Of a DNA stretch of 64,000 bases, positions 45,152-52,631 are shown piece after piece. The position numbers and the translations under genes are program-made. The stretch spans positions 8,628 through 72,627 of the forward strand of contig CAYJFM010000004.1 of NCBI GenBank assembly GCA_964369805.1, read 5' to 3'. The notes beneath the pieces were generated by a model. That model searched no databases. It was given only the letters and a program-made list of their open reading frames with translations, and was not told the origin of the DNA. The DNA is from CAYJHC01 sp964369805. GTDB lineage: Bacteria > Bacillota > Clostridia > Peptostreptococcales > Anaerovoracaceae. Within the stretch, counting starts at the first letter, position 1. Each line of letters opens with the position of its first letter.

Positions 45152-45859
45152 TTATACTAAGCCTATTCTTTTCATCATTTCTTGGTAAGCTTCTTCAGTT
45201 CCTCCTAAATCTTGCCTGAAGCGGTCTTTATCTAATTTTTCTTGGGTTGTCAAATCCCAAAAACGACAAGTATCAGGGGAAATCTCATCAGCTAAAATGA
45301 TTTCTCCTTCAATTCTACCAAACTCTAATTTAAAATCAATTAAATCAATATTTACTGATTTGAAAAAATCTAAAAGTACTTGATTTATATCTAGTGCCAT
45401 GCTTGAAAGGATAGCCAGCTCTTCTTTAGTGGCAAGGTCTATTGAAAGTATGTGGTAATCATTGACTATAGGATCTCCTAGAGCATCATTCTTATAGCAA
45501 AATTCTATAACTGGAAACTTTGTAGCTGTTCCTTCTGGAAGCCCTAATCTTTTTTGCAAACTTCCTGCAACTTTATTTCTAACAATAACTTCTATAGGGA
45601 TTATTTCTACTTTCCTTACTACAGTCTCTCTATCGCTTAAACCTTCCACAAAGTGTGTTTTGATATTTTTAGATTCAAGCAGTTTAAATAAATAGTTAGA
45701 CATTAGATTGTTAACAATGCCTTTGCCTACAATAGTTCCTTTCTTTAACCCATTAAAAGCTGTTGCATCATCCTTATAATCTACTATATAATATTTTTCG
45801 TCTTCAGTTGCAAAGACTTTTTTTGCTTTACCTTCATAAAGCTGTTGACATTTTTTCAT
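45152..45859 (-). CDS. purC: SAICAR synthetase
   Basis: The enzyme adds aspartate to CAIR using ATP. The 235 residues show LYEGKAKKVF (residues 7-16, the glycine-rich ATP loop), the signature IPIEVIVRNKVAGS, and LIDFKLEFGR with ADEISPDTCRFWD near the end. ATG 45859 follows GTGAGGT. It sits between purF and purB, 17 bases after purF. Confidence 0.97.
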   Translation of the reverse strand: MKKCQQLYEGKAKKVFATEDEKYYIVDYKDDATAFNGLKKGTIVGKGIVNNLMSNYLFKLLESKNIKTHFVEGLSDRETVVRKVEIIPIEVIVRNKVAGSLQKRLGLPEGTATKFPVIEFCYKNDALGDPIVNDYHILSIDLATKEELAILSSMALDINQVLLDFFKSVNIDLIDFKLEFGRIEGEIILADEISPDTCRFWDLTTQEKLDKDRFRQDLGGTEEAYQEMMKRIGLV

Positions 45860-45876
45860 ATAATATACCTCACATT

Positions 45877-47289
45877 CTATTTAGTTAATAATTGATTTTT
45901 TCCTACTGATATTTTATTAGAATTGCCACTAAAACAGTTAGTGCAAAACTTCATACCGGAGTTGGCACATGACATTTTTAGACCTTTTAAACTTATATAC
46001 GATAGGGTGTCTACACCAATTCGCTTGGCTATTTCATCTAAAGACATTTTATTTGCTATCAAATTTTCTTCACTATCAATATCCGTGCCAAAATTACAAG
46101 TATACTTAAAGGGTGGGGAAGAAATTTTCATATGGATTTCTCGTGCTCCTGCGTTCCTCAAGGCGCTAACTATTTTGGCACTTGTTGTTCCACGGACTAT
46201 AGAGTCGTCAACTAAAACAATTCTCTTCCCAGCTACATTTGAAGAAAGAGGGTTTAGTTTAAGCCTTACAGCATTTTCTCTTTGGGCCTGGGTTGGATAT
46301 ATAAAGCTACGCCCTATATACCTGTTTTTGGCTAACGCAAAATCGAAAGGGATATTGCTTTCTAAGCTATAACCTAAGGCAACCTCTATTCCAGTATCCG
46401 GAACCCCGCATACTAAATCTGCATCAACAGGTGACTCTTGTGCTAGTATTTTCCCCATATTTACACGGGCATCATATACATTTAGCCCATCGATTGTGGA
46501 GTCTGGTCTTGCAAAATAAACGTATTCAAATATGCATAGTCCGTAATTTGGATTCTTTTCGGTTAAAGCAATTTCTTCATGAATAATTTCACCATTTTCA
46601 ATTAAAATGATTTCTCCAGCTTTAACGTCTCTAATAAACTGGAATCCGCATGCATCAAGTCCACAACTTTCTGATGAAACAGCCATTCCGTATTGATTTT
46701 TGCCTATACAAAGTGGACGGAAACCATCTGGGTCTCTTACAGCAACTGTGCGACCTTTGTCATCTATAATAATTAAAGAAAAGGCACCTTTGAGCCGCTT
46801 GGTTGCTTTAACTATGCCCTTTAGCAAGTTGTTTTCTTGCATTATATTATATGCAACAAGTGAGGCTATTACCTCACTGTCACTTGTAGCATGAAAGTTT
46901 ATACCATAACTCATTAATTCTTTTTTTATTTCCATAGCGTTTATTATATTACCGTTATGACTAGTAGCAATTCTTCCAGTTAAAAATTCAGTTACAAAGG
47001 GGCCTACATTTTCTCTTAGGTTTAAGCCAGTAGTGGAATACCTATTATGTCCTATAGAAACTTTGCTTCTAGGTAAGTTTGATAGGTTTTCTTTGCTAAA
47101 GACCTCACTTACTAAACCAACGTCTTTATGAGAAATAATTTTATTTTTGTAAGTAGCAGCTATACCAGCACCTTCTTGCCCCCTATGTTGCAAAGCTAAT
47201 AGACCATTATAATTTATTCCAATTGCTTCGTCAGTATGAAGATTGACTCCAAAGACAGCACATTCTTCATGTAACTTATCATAATTCAT
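45877..47289 (-). CDS. purF: Amidophosphoribosyltransferase
   Basis: PurF commits PRPP and glutamine to purines. ATG 47289 (MNYDKLHEECAVFGV) is the proper start, behind AAAGGAGAA; a longer frame to 47388 overlaps the glnN end. In the 470 residues, the short propeptide before Cys10 suggests maturation to an N-terminal Cys nucleophile. The Ntn glutaminase domain has GHNRYSTTG and SHNGNI. The PRTase domain has IVLVDDSIVRGTTS (PRPP loop). C-terminal Cys residues (including CTNC) match the Bacillus-type Fe-S form that is oxygen-labile. Confidence 0.97.
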   Translation of the reverse strand: MNYDKLHEECAVFGVNLHTDEAIGINYNGLLALQHRGQEGAGIAATYKNKIISHKDVGLVSEVFSKENLSNLPRSKVSIGHNRYSTTGLNLRENVGPFVTEFLTGRIATSHNGNIINAMEIKKELMSYGINFHATSDSEVIASLVAYNIMQENNLLKGIVKATKRLKGAFSLIIIDDKGRTVAVRDPDGFRPLCIGKNQYGMAVSSESCGLDACGFQFIRDVKAGEIILIENGEIIHEEIALTEKNPNYGLCIFEYVYFARPDSTIDGLNVYDARVNMGKILAQESPVDADLVCGVPDTGIEVALGYSLESNIPFDFALAKNRYIGRSFIYPTQAQRENAVRLKLNPLSSNVAGKRIVLVDDSIVRGTTSAKIVSALRNAGAREIHMKISSPPFKYTCNFGTDIDSEENLIANKMSLDEIAKRIGVDTLSYISLKGLKMSCANSGMKFCTNCFSGNSNKISVGKNQLLTK

Positions 47290-47342
47290 AAATAATTCTC
47301 CTTTTAGAGCTAGTTTTAAAATCAATTCAAGGTATAACTGCT

Positions 47343-49430
47343 CTAATTGATACTGTACAGTAGATCTCCATAAGTAGGCAGTTTCCAATATTTTTTTGGG
47401 ATGATAGTTTCTAATTCATCAATCATAACTCGGATTTCAGCCATATTAAGATATATTGTGTCTCGGTAAAACCTGCTCAGTTCTAAAGTATTATTAATAG
47501 TCTTTGTGGTAAGCAGATCTTCTTCTAGCTTACTTAGTAAATAATAGATTTCTTTAGTTAGGTTGGAGGCTTTTTCAACAACGATTTGCTCTATTGAGTT
47601 ATTTATGTTTAGTTCTTTTTTATCAATAATTATTGAAAGAAGATCTTTTTGGTAGCTGAAGGAAAATTCAATAATATTTTTAGAAATTATTTCATGGAAA
47701 GTTAAGGCTTCTATATGTATAGTTTTTTGGTAGTTCTCCATTAAAATTTCATATCTACTCTTTAGTTCTTTCTCGGATAAAACTGAGTGTTTTTCGAAGA
47801 GCTTTAGATTGTCTTTATGAACAAAATATGGCAGAGCATCGACTGTAGTTTTTAAGTTTAAAAGTCCTCTTTCTTTGGCTTCTTTTACCCACGTATCAGA
47901 ATAGTTATCTCCATTAAAGATAATCCTTTTATTATCCTTGATGGTTTTTTTCAGCAAATGGTGTAAGGTCTCGTTAAAGTCATCACAGTTTTCGAGAATA
48001 TCAGCAAAATCAGAAAGGGTCTCTGCCATAATTGTATTAAGAATCAAGTTAAACCCAGAAATGGAAAAGGCTGAACCTACCATTCTAAATTCAAACTTAT
48101 TGCCAGTAAAGGCAAAAGGGGAGCTTCTATTTCTATCGGTAGTATCTTTTGAGAAATAAGGCAGTACATTAGTACCTAGTTTTATTAGACTTTTCTCAAA
48201 CCCTTCATAGGTTTTTCCTTTTTCAATAGAGTCAAGAATTTCTGTGAGAGCATCTCCTAAATAAATTGATATAATTCCTGGAGGGGCTTCATGTCCACCA
48301 AGCCTATGGTCATTACCTGCGCTTGATGCTGAAATTCTAATTAAGTCTTGATGCATATTTACTGCTCTTATTACTGATACTAAAAATAGCAAAAATTGCA
48401 TGTTCTTGTGAGGAGTATCGCCAGCTTCAAAAAGGTTTATTCCAGCATCTGTAGATAAAGACCAATTATTATGTTTACCAGAGCCATTAATACCCGCGAA
48501 AGGCTTTTCATGAAGTAGGCAAGTTAATCCGTGTTTATCGGCAATACTTTTCATTAGCTCCATTATAGTTTGATTTTGATCAGTTGCAATATTTGCTACA
48601 GTGAAAATTGGTGCAAGTTCATGTTGGGATGGAGCTACTTCATTATGTTTTGTTTTTGACATAATGCCAAGTTTCCATAACTCTTCATCAAGTTCTTCCA
48701 TAAAGCCAGAAATTTTTGGCTTAATAGTCCCAAAATAATGGTCACCTAGCTCTTGCCCTTTAGGTGGTTTAGCACCAAACAAAGTACGACCACAATGTAC
48801 TAGATCAGGCCTTTTATTAAATACTTGTTTGTCAATTAAAAAGTACTCTTGCTCTGCACCCACAGTAGAATATACTCGGTTAGTTGATTTATTTTCAAAT
48901 AGCCTAAGGATTCTTAGTGATTGGAGATTTAGTGAATCCATTGAACGCAATAGAGGCGTTTTTTTATCTAAAGCTTCACCAGAGTATGAACAAAAAGCAG
49001 TAGGTATGGATAAGACTTTATCTTTTACGAATGCGAAAGATGTAGGATCCCATGCAGTATATCCTCTTGCTTCAAAAGTGCTTCTTATACCCCCATTTGG
49101 AAAAGAGGAAGCATCTGGCTCTCCTTGGACGAGTTCTTTCCCAGAGAACTCCATGATTATTTTTCCATCTTTTGTTGGAGAAATGAAAGAATCATGCTTT
49201 TCAGCGGTTATGCCAGTCATTGGTTGGAACCAATGTGTAAAATGAGTTGCACCTTTTTCTATAGCCCAATTTTTCATTGCGGTTGCAACTTGGTTGGCGA
49301 TTTCAAGGTTTAGATCGGACCCTAATTCCATAGTACTTTTTAAAGATATATATGCATCTTTTGAAAGCTTATCTCTCATAATTTTATCATCAAAAACCAT
49401 GCTACCAAAAAGTGTAGTAATTTTATTCAT
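47343..49430 (-). CDS. glnN: Glutamine synthetase type III
   Basis: GSIII makes glutamine from glutamate, ammonia and ATP in a double-hexamer complex. The 695 residues match the size of GSIII, far longer than GSI (about 440). Visible blocks include THWFQPMTGITAEKHDSF near residue 80, ETASFPNGG-type active-site context (DASSFPNGGIRSTFEARGY), GAEQEYFLID, NEVAPSQHELAP and FAGINGSGKHNNWS. ATG 49430 follows AAGGAGGT, nine bases after asnA. Lying between asnA and purF, it supplies amide nitrogen to the same pathway. Confidence 0.95.
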   Translation of the reverse strand: MNKITTLFGSMVFDDKIMRDKLSKDAYISLKSTMELGSDLNLEIANQVATAMKNWAIEKGATHFTHWFQPMTGITAEKHDSFISPTKDGKIIMEFSGKELVQGEPDASSFPNGGIRSTFEARGYTAWDPTSFAFVKDKVLSIPTAFCSYSGEALDKKTPLLRSMDSLNLQSLRILRLFENKSTNRVYSTVGAEQEYFLIDKQVFNKRPDLVHCGRTLFGAKPPKGQELGDHYFGTIKPKISGFMEELDEELWKLGIMSKTKHNEVAPSQHELAPIFTVANIATDQNQTIMELMKSIADKHGLTCLLHEKPFAGINGSGKHNNWSLSTDAGINLFEAGDTPHKNMQFLLFLVSVIRAVNMHQDLIRISASSAGNDHRLGGHEAPPGIISIYLGDALTEILDSIEKGKTYEGFEKSLIKLGTNVLPYFSKDTTDRNRSSPFAFTGNKFEFRMVGSAFSISGFNLILNTIMAETLSDFADILENCDDFNETLHHLLKKTIKDNKRIIFNGDNYSDTWVKEAKERGLLNLKTTVDALPYFVHKDNLKLFEKHSVLSEKELKSRYEILMENYQKTIHIEALTFHEIISKNIIEFSFSYQKDLLSIIIDKKELNINNSIEQIVVEKASNLTKEIYYLLSKLEEDLLTTKTINNTLELSRFYRDTIYLNMAEIRVMIDELETIIPKKYWKLPTYGDLLYSIN

Positions 49431-49439
49431 GATACCTCC

Positions 49440-50444
49440 TTATAGTAGGGTTATTCCTTGATCTTTACAACTAGCGATTGTATTTTTATCCCAAATTGAA
49501 ACTTGAACTTCTCCAATGTGAGCTTTTTCTAATAACAACATTGATAATCTAGATTGACCAATGCCACCTCCCATAGTCAGAGGTAAGGTTCCATCAAGTA
49601 GTGCTTTGTGGAAGGGTAGTACTCTTCTATCGTTAGCATCAGCCTTGGTTAGCTGTTCATCTAAGGAAACTTTATCAACTCTAATTCCCATTGAAGACAC
49701 TTCGAAAGAACAACCAAGAACTTCATTCCAGAAGAGGATGTCACCATTTAGTTTCCAATCATCATAGTCAGGAGCACGACCATCATGCCTTTCTCCGGAG
49801 GCTAGCACGTCTCCAATTTGCATTACGAAAGCAGTTTTATGCTCTTTTAAATAGGCGTCTTCACGTTCTTTAGGAGTTAATTTTGGATATAGAGTTTCAA
49901 GTTCATAAGTTGAAATGAAACTAATATCTCGAGAAAGCTTAGTGGAGAGCCCAAATTCACTGTTCAGTAGATCTTTAGTATCACATATAGCATTTACAAT
50001 AGATGTTACTGTAGTTTGAAGGGTATTAATATTTCTAGTTTCTAAATCAATGACTTTTTCCCAGTCCCATTGATCAACATATATTGAATGAAGGTTATCC
50101 ATTTCTTCATCACGTCGAATGGCATTCATGTCTGTGTATATTCCTTCACCAACAGGAAAACCATACTGATGTAGTGCTTGTCGTTTCCACTTTGCGAGTG
50201 AGTGAACTACAACTGCATCTGATCCAGTCTCAAGAATATCAAATTTTACAGGTCTTTCTATTCCATTTAAGTCATCATTTAAACCAGTGTTTATATCAAC
50301 GAAAAGTGGCGCTGATACTCTTTTTAAATTTAGAGAATTGCTCAGTTTTTCTTCAAATACTTTTTTTAAAGCACCAATTGCCAATTGGGTTTCATAAATT
50401 GTTAGGGAACTTTCATACTCTTTAACTTTGATCATTTTACTCAT
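49440..50444 (-). CDS. asnA: Aspartate-ammonia ligase (asparagine synthetase A)
   Basis: AsnA makes asparagine from aspartate and ammonia with ATP. The 334 residues begin near YESSLTIYETQLAIGALKKVF, with class II aaRS-like motifs VSAPLFVDINTGLNDDLNG, AVVVHSLAKWKRQALHQYG and the C-terminal TMGGGIGQSRLSMLLL. ATG 50444 follows GGAGGAATAAATT. It heads the minus-strand operon. Its 5' leader contains a terminator overlapped by a six-base-loop hairpin, so expression is probably controlled by antitermination. Confidence 0.97.
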   Translation of the reverse strand: MSKMIKVKEYESSLTIYETQLAIGALKKVFEEKLSNSLNLKRVSAPLFVDINTGLNDDLNGIERPVKFDILETGSDAVVVHSLAKWKRQALHQYGFPVGEGIYTDMNAIRRDEEMDNLHSIYVDQWDWEKVIDLETRNINTLQTTVTSIVNAICDTKDLLNSEFGLSTKLSRDISFISTYELETLYPKLTPKEREDAYLKEHKTAFVMQIGDVLASGERHDGRAPDYDDWKLNGDILFWNEVLGCSFEVSSMGIRVDKVSLDEQLTKADANDRRVLPFHKALLDGTLPLTMGGGIGQSRLSMLLLEKAHIGEVQVSIWDKNTIASCKDQGITLL

Positions 50445-50460
50445 AATTTATTCCTCCTGC

Positions 50461-50502
50461 AAAAAAAAAGAGGCACTGCGAGCCGAATAGCTCACAACGC
50501 CT
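50461..50502 (-). terminator. Attenuator terminator in the asnA leader
   Basis: On the minus strand AGGCGTTGTGAGC pairs with GCTCGCAGTGCCT (13 positions, including three G-U) around a six-base loop. CTTTTTTTTT follows, only 17-26 bases before the asnA ATG. It lies upstream of the gene it would shut off, so it must be an attenuator. Its 5' arm overlaps the alternative hairpin at 50494-50509. Confidence 0.9.
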
Positions 50503-50509
50503 TTGTTGT
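50494..50509 (-). promoter_or_regulatory. ANTAR-type hexaloop hairpin in the asnA leader
   Basis: The minus strand reads ACAAC, loop AAAGGC, GTTGT: a 5-bp stem with a six-base loop having A at position 1 and G at position 4, as in ANTAR-protein targets. The 3' arm GTTGT is part of the terminator's 5' arm, so the two structures are mutually exclusive. A second upstream hexaloop hairpin, usual in ANTAR sites, was not found. Confidence 0.72.
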
Positions 50510-50519
50510 ATATAAGGAT

Positions 50520-50546
50520 ATTATAACAAGATTAATCATTTGTCAA
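50520..50546 (-). promoter_or_regulatory. Predicted promoter of the asnA-pur operon
   Basis: On the minus strand TTGACA and TATAAT are both perfect but only 15 bases apart, shorter than the optimal 17. Transcription would begin about 10 bases before the hexaloop hairpin. The short spacer may keep the promoter weak or require an activator. Confidence 0.62.
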
Positions 50547-50569
50547 GAAAAAAATCAAGAAAGAGAAAT

Positions 50570-50598
50570 TTGACTTTTAGAGAGAAATATCATATAAT
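50570..50598 (+). promoter_or_regulatory. Predicted promoter of the glnA-ANTAR-pyrG operon
   Basis: TTGACT (50570-50575), 17 bases, TATAAT (50593-50598). It faces away from the asnA promoter, with the two -35 elements 23 bases apart. The transcript would start near 50605, at the hexaloop hairpin. Confidence 0.7.
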
Positions 50599-50604
50599 AT
50601 TTTC

Positions 50605-50618
50605 GAACAATGGCGTTC
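50605..50618 (+). promoter_or_regulatory. ANTAR-type hexaloop hairpin in the glnA leader
   Basis: GAAC, loop AATGGC, GTTC: a 4-bp stem with a six-base loop, A at position 1 and G at position 4. Its 3' arm and last loop base (CGTTC) are the start of the 5' arm of the terminator that follows. The loop differs from the asnA one (AAAGGC) at only one base. Confidence 0.7.
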
Positions 50619-50672
50619 ATCAAGTTGTAGGGAGTGAGATTCTGTACAGATATTGATGGACGATTTTTTTTT
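50614..50672 (+). terminator. Attenuator terminator in the glnA leader
   Basis: CGTTCATCAA (50614-50623) pairs with TTGATGGACG (50653-50662) with one G-U, enclosing 29 bases, followed by A and nine T (50664-50672). It precedes the glnA start at 50716 by 43 bases, so it acts as an attenuator rather than the end of another gene. Confidence 0.85.
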
Positions 50673-50715
50673 GAAATGTAGCATAGATATGATGAATATA
50701 GAGGAAGGTGACAGT

Positions 50716-52026
50716 ATGAATAGAGAAATTTTAGAATTTATAGAAGAGAATGATGTTAAGTTTATTAGGCTAGGCTTCTGTTCTCCGCTAGGGCAGTATA
50801 AAAATATATCAATTATGGCAGATAAACTTGAGGAGGCATTAGAAAGTGGAATCTCTTTTGATGCATCAGCTATTGAAGGGTTTTCTGATGTTAATGAATC
50901 TGATTTATTCCTTTTTCCTGATCTGAAAACATTAGGGATGCTCCCTTGGAGACCAAATGTGAACTCTGTAATGAGACTTTATTGTGATATAAAAAAGCCA
51001 GATAAAACGGATTTTCAAGGAGATAGTAGGAATATATTAAAGCAGGCGATCAGAGAAATGGAAAAGCACAATATAATTTGCAAGATTGGAACTGAATTTG
51101 AATTTCATTTATTGCATATTAATGAAAAAGGGGAGCCAACAGATAAACCAATAGATAAAGGGGGGTACTTTGATACCGCGCCACTGGATAAAGGGGGAAG
51201 TATAAGAAGAGAAATATGCCTTTGTTTAGAAGAAATGGGGTTAGTGCCGGAGGCTTCTCATCATGAACAAGGTCATGGACAAAATGAAATCGATTTTAGA
51301 TTTACGGATGCATTAACAAGTGCAGATAATTTTTTAACTTTTAAGTCGGTTGTTAAATCAATAGCATCTATGAACGGACTATTTGCTTCATTTATGCCAA
51401 AACCATTTCTTGATCAAAGTGGTAATGGAATGCACACGAATATTTCCTTACATAAAAATGGCAAAAATATTTTTAGTGATGTTGAATCAGAAGATTATCA
51501 AATCGCAAAACAATTTATAGCTGGGATTTTAGATAAAGCTGCAGAAATAACTTTGTTTTTAAACCCTAACAATAACTCATACGAAAGGCTAGGGGAGTGT
51601 GAAGCCCCAAAATACATATCATGGTCAAACCAAAACCGTTCTCAGCTAATAAGAATTCCAGCTGCGAATAATAAAAATGAAAGAATGGAGCTTCGATCGC
51701 CAGACCCAACTATTAATCCTTATATTGCCTTTGCCTTGATTATTCAAGCAGGGCTGAGTGGTATAGAAGAGAAGATGTTACTACCTGAAGCTGTGGATGA
51801 AAACTTATACTTAGTTGATAAAAGTGTGATTAAAAACTTAAAAAAACTACCAGATAACTTAGGAGAAGCTATTGAACTGGCGGAAAATAGTAAGTTTGTT
51901 AATGAAATTTTAGACCAGAAATTCTTGCGAAAGTACTTAGAAATTAAGAAAAAAGAATATGAGGTGTTTTTAGAAGCTCGAGATAAAAAAGAGTATTACA
52001 AAGAAGCATATTTCGAAATATTTTAA
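50716..52026 (+). CDS. glnA: Glutamine synthetase type I
   Basis: GSI makes glutamine from glutamate and ammonia. The start is ATG 50716 (MNREILEFIEEND) with GAGGAAGGTG upstream; an open frame reaching 50653 begins inside the terminator. The 436 residues fit the GSI-alpha type. Conserved parts: FDASAIEGFSDVNESD, GTEFEFHLL (metal Glu), HEQGHGQNEIDF, FDQSGNGMHTNISL (His loop) and RIPAANNKNERMELRSPDP. No adenylylation Tyr motif (NLYDLP) is seen. It leads the operon glnA-ANTAR-pyrG and is the second GS of this locus. Confidence 0.96.
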   Translation: MNREILEFIEENDVKFIRLGFCSPLGQYKNISIMADKLEEALESGISFDASAIEGFSDVNESDLFLFPDLKTLGMLPWRPNVNSVMRLYCDIKKPDKTDFQGDSRNILKQAIREMEKHNIICKIGTEFEFHLLHINEKGEPTDKPIDKGGYFDTAPLDKGGSIRREICLCLEEMGLVPEASHHEQGHGQNEIDFRFTDALTSADNFLTFKSVVKSIASMNGLFASFMPKPFLDQSGNGMHTNISLHKNGKNIFSDVESEDYQIAKQFIAGILDKAAEITLFLNPNNNSYERLGECEAPKYISWSNQNRSQLIRIPAANNKNERMELRSPDPTINPYIAFALIIQAGLSGIEEKMLLPEAVDENLYLVDKSVIKNLKKLPDNLGEAIELAENSKFVNEILDQKFLRKYLEIKKKEYEVFLEARDKKEYYKEAYFEIF

Positions 52027-52043
52027 CAGGAAGGTATAAAGTA

Positions 52044-52613
52044 TTGAAGAACATTTTAATCATTTCAAATAACGAAAATGGAATAGACTCAATCAAGAAT
52101 ATTTTAAAAAAAGAGGGCTGCGAGAAAATTACGATTGCGAAAACCTGTGGAGAAGGACAAAGACGTGTATTATCGCAATATTTTGATTTAGTTTTGATTA
52201 ATAGCCCCGTACTTAATGAGTCAGGTGAGAGTTTTGCTAAGGCGTTAGTGGCTAAAACTTCATGTCAAGTCATTTTCTTTGTGCGGAGTAGTTCTTATGG
52301 ATATATTTCGAATAGGTTAGGTGACTACGGTATAATTACGCTACCAAAACCTATTGACAAAACTCTTTTGTGGCAAGCAATTAAAATTGCAAAGGCAACA
52401 GATGCAAGGCTTAAAAACATGCAGAAGGAAACCAATAAGCTAGCTAAAAAAATTGAAGATATTAAGGTTATAGATAGAGCGAAATACATATTAATAACAT
52501 ACCTTAATATTAGTGAAGAGGAAGCTCACAAACATATAGAAAAGAAAGCTATGGACACAAGGTTGTCTAAGCGAGAAGTTGCAGAAAATATTCTTAAGGT
52601 ATATGAGGTTTAG
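52044..52613 (+). CDS. ANTAR-domain RNA-binding antiterminator with degenerate receiver domain
   Basis: The 189-residue protein starts at TTG 52044 behind CAGGAAGG. The C-terminal ANTAR domain (about 137-189) reads DRAKYILITYLNISEEEAHK and then KKAMDTRLSKREVAENILK, very close to the family pattern. A coiled-coil linker (about 115-138) precedes it. The N-terminal receiver-like domain keeps the Lys in LPKPID, but the phospho-acceptor strand is LVLINSPV with Asn in place of Asp, and the acidic pair near residue 9 is missing (SNNENG). Signalling by phosphorylation is thus unlikely; direct binding of a ligand or protein is possible. It lies 17 bases after glnA. I recall a similar glnA-nitR pair described in solvent-forming clostridia. 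Confidence 0.9.
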   Translation: MKNILIISNNENGIDSIKNILKKEGCEKITIAKTCGEGQRRVLSQYFDLVLINSPVLNESGESFAKALVAKTSCQVIFFVRSSSYGYISNRLGDYGIITLPKPIDKTLLWQAIKIAKATDARLKNMQKETNKLAKKIEDIKVIDRAKYILITYLNISEEEAHKHIEKKAMDTRLSKREVAENILKVYEV

Positions 52614-52631
52614 TAATAGAAGGAGAGAAAA

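Noticed and set aside
47290..47388. Longer N-terminus for purF
   Set aside because: PurF needs a short propeptide before its catalytic Cys; ATG 47289 with AAAGGAGAA fits and the longer frame overlaps glnN.
50570..50592. Possible first ANTAR hairpin (TTT, loop AGAGAG, AAA) upstream of the glnA hexaloop
   Set aside because: Only three A-T pairs, and it lies between the predicted -35 and -10, so it would not be transcribed from that promoter.
50445..50715. T-box or G-run attenuation upstream of asnA or glnA
   Set aside because: The predicted leaders are too short for a T-box, and the hexaloop hairpins overlapping the terminators fit ANTAR control.
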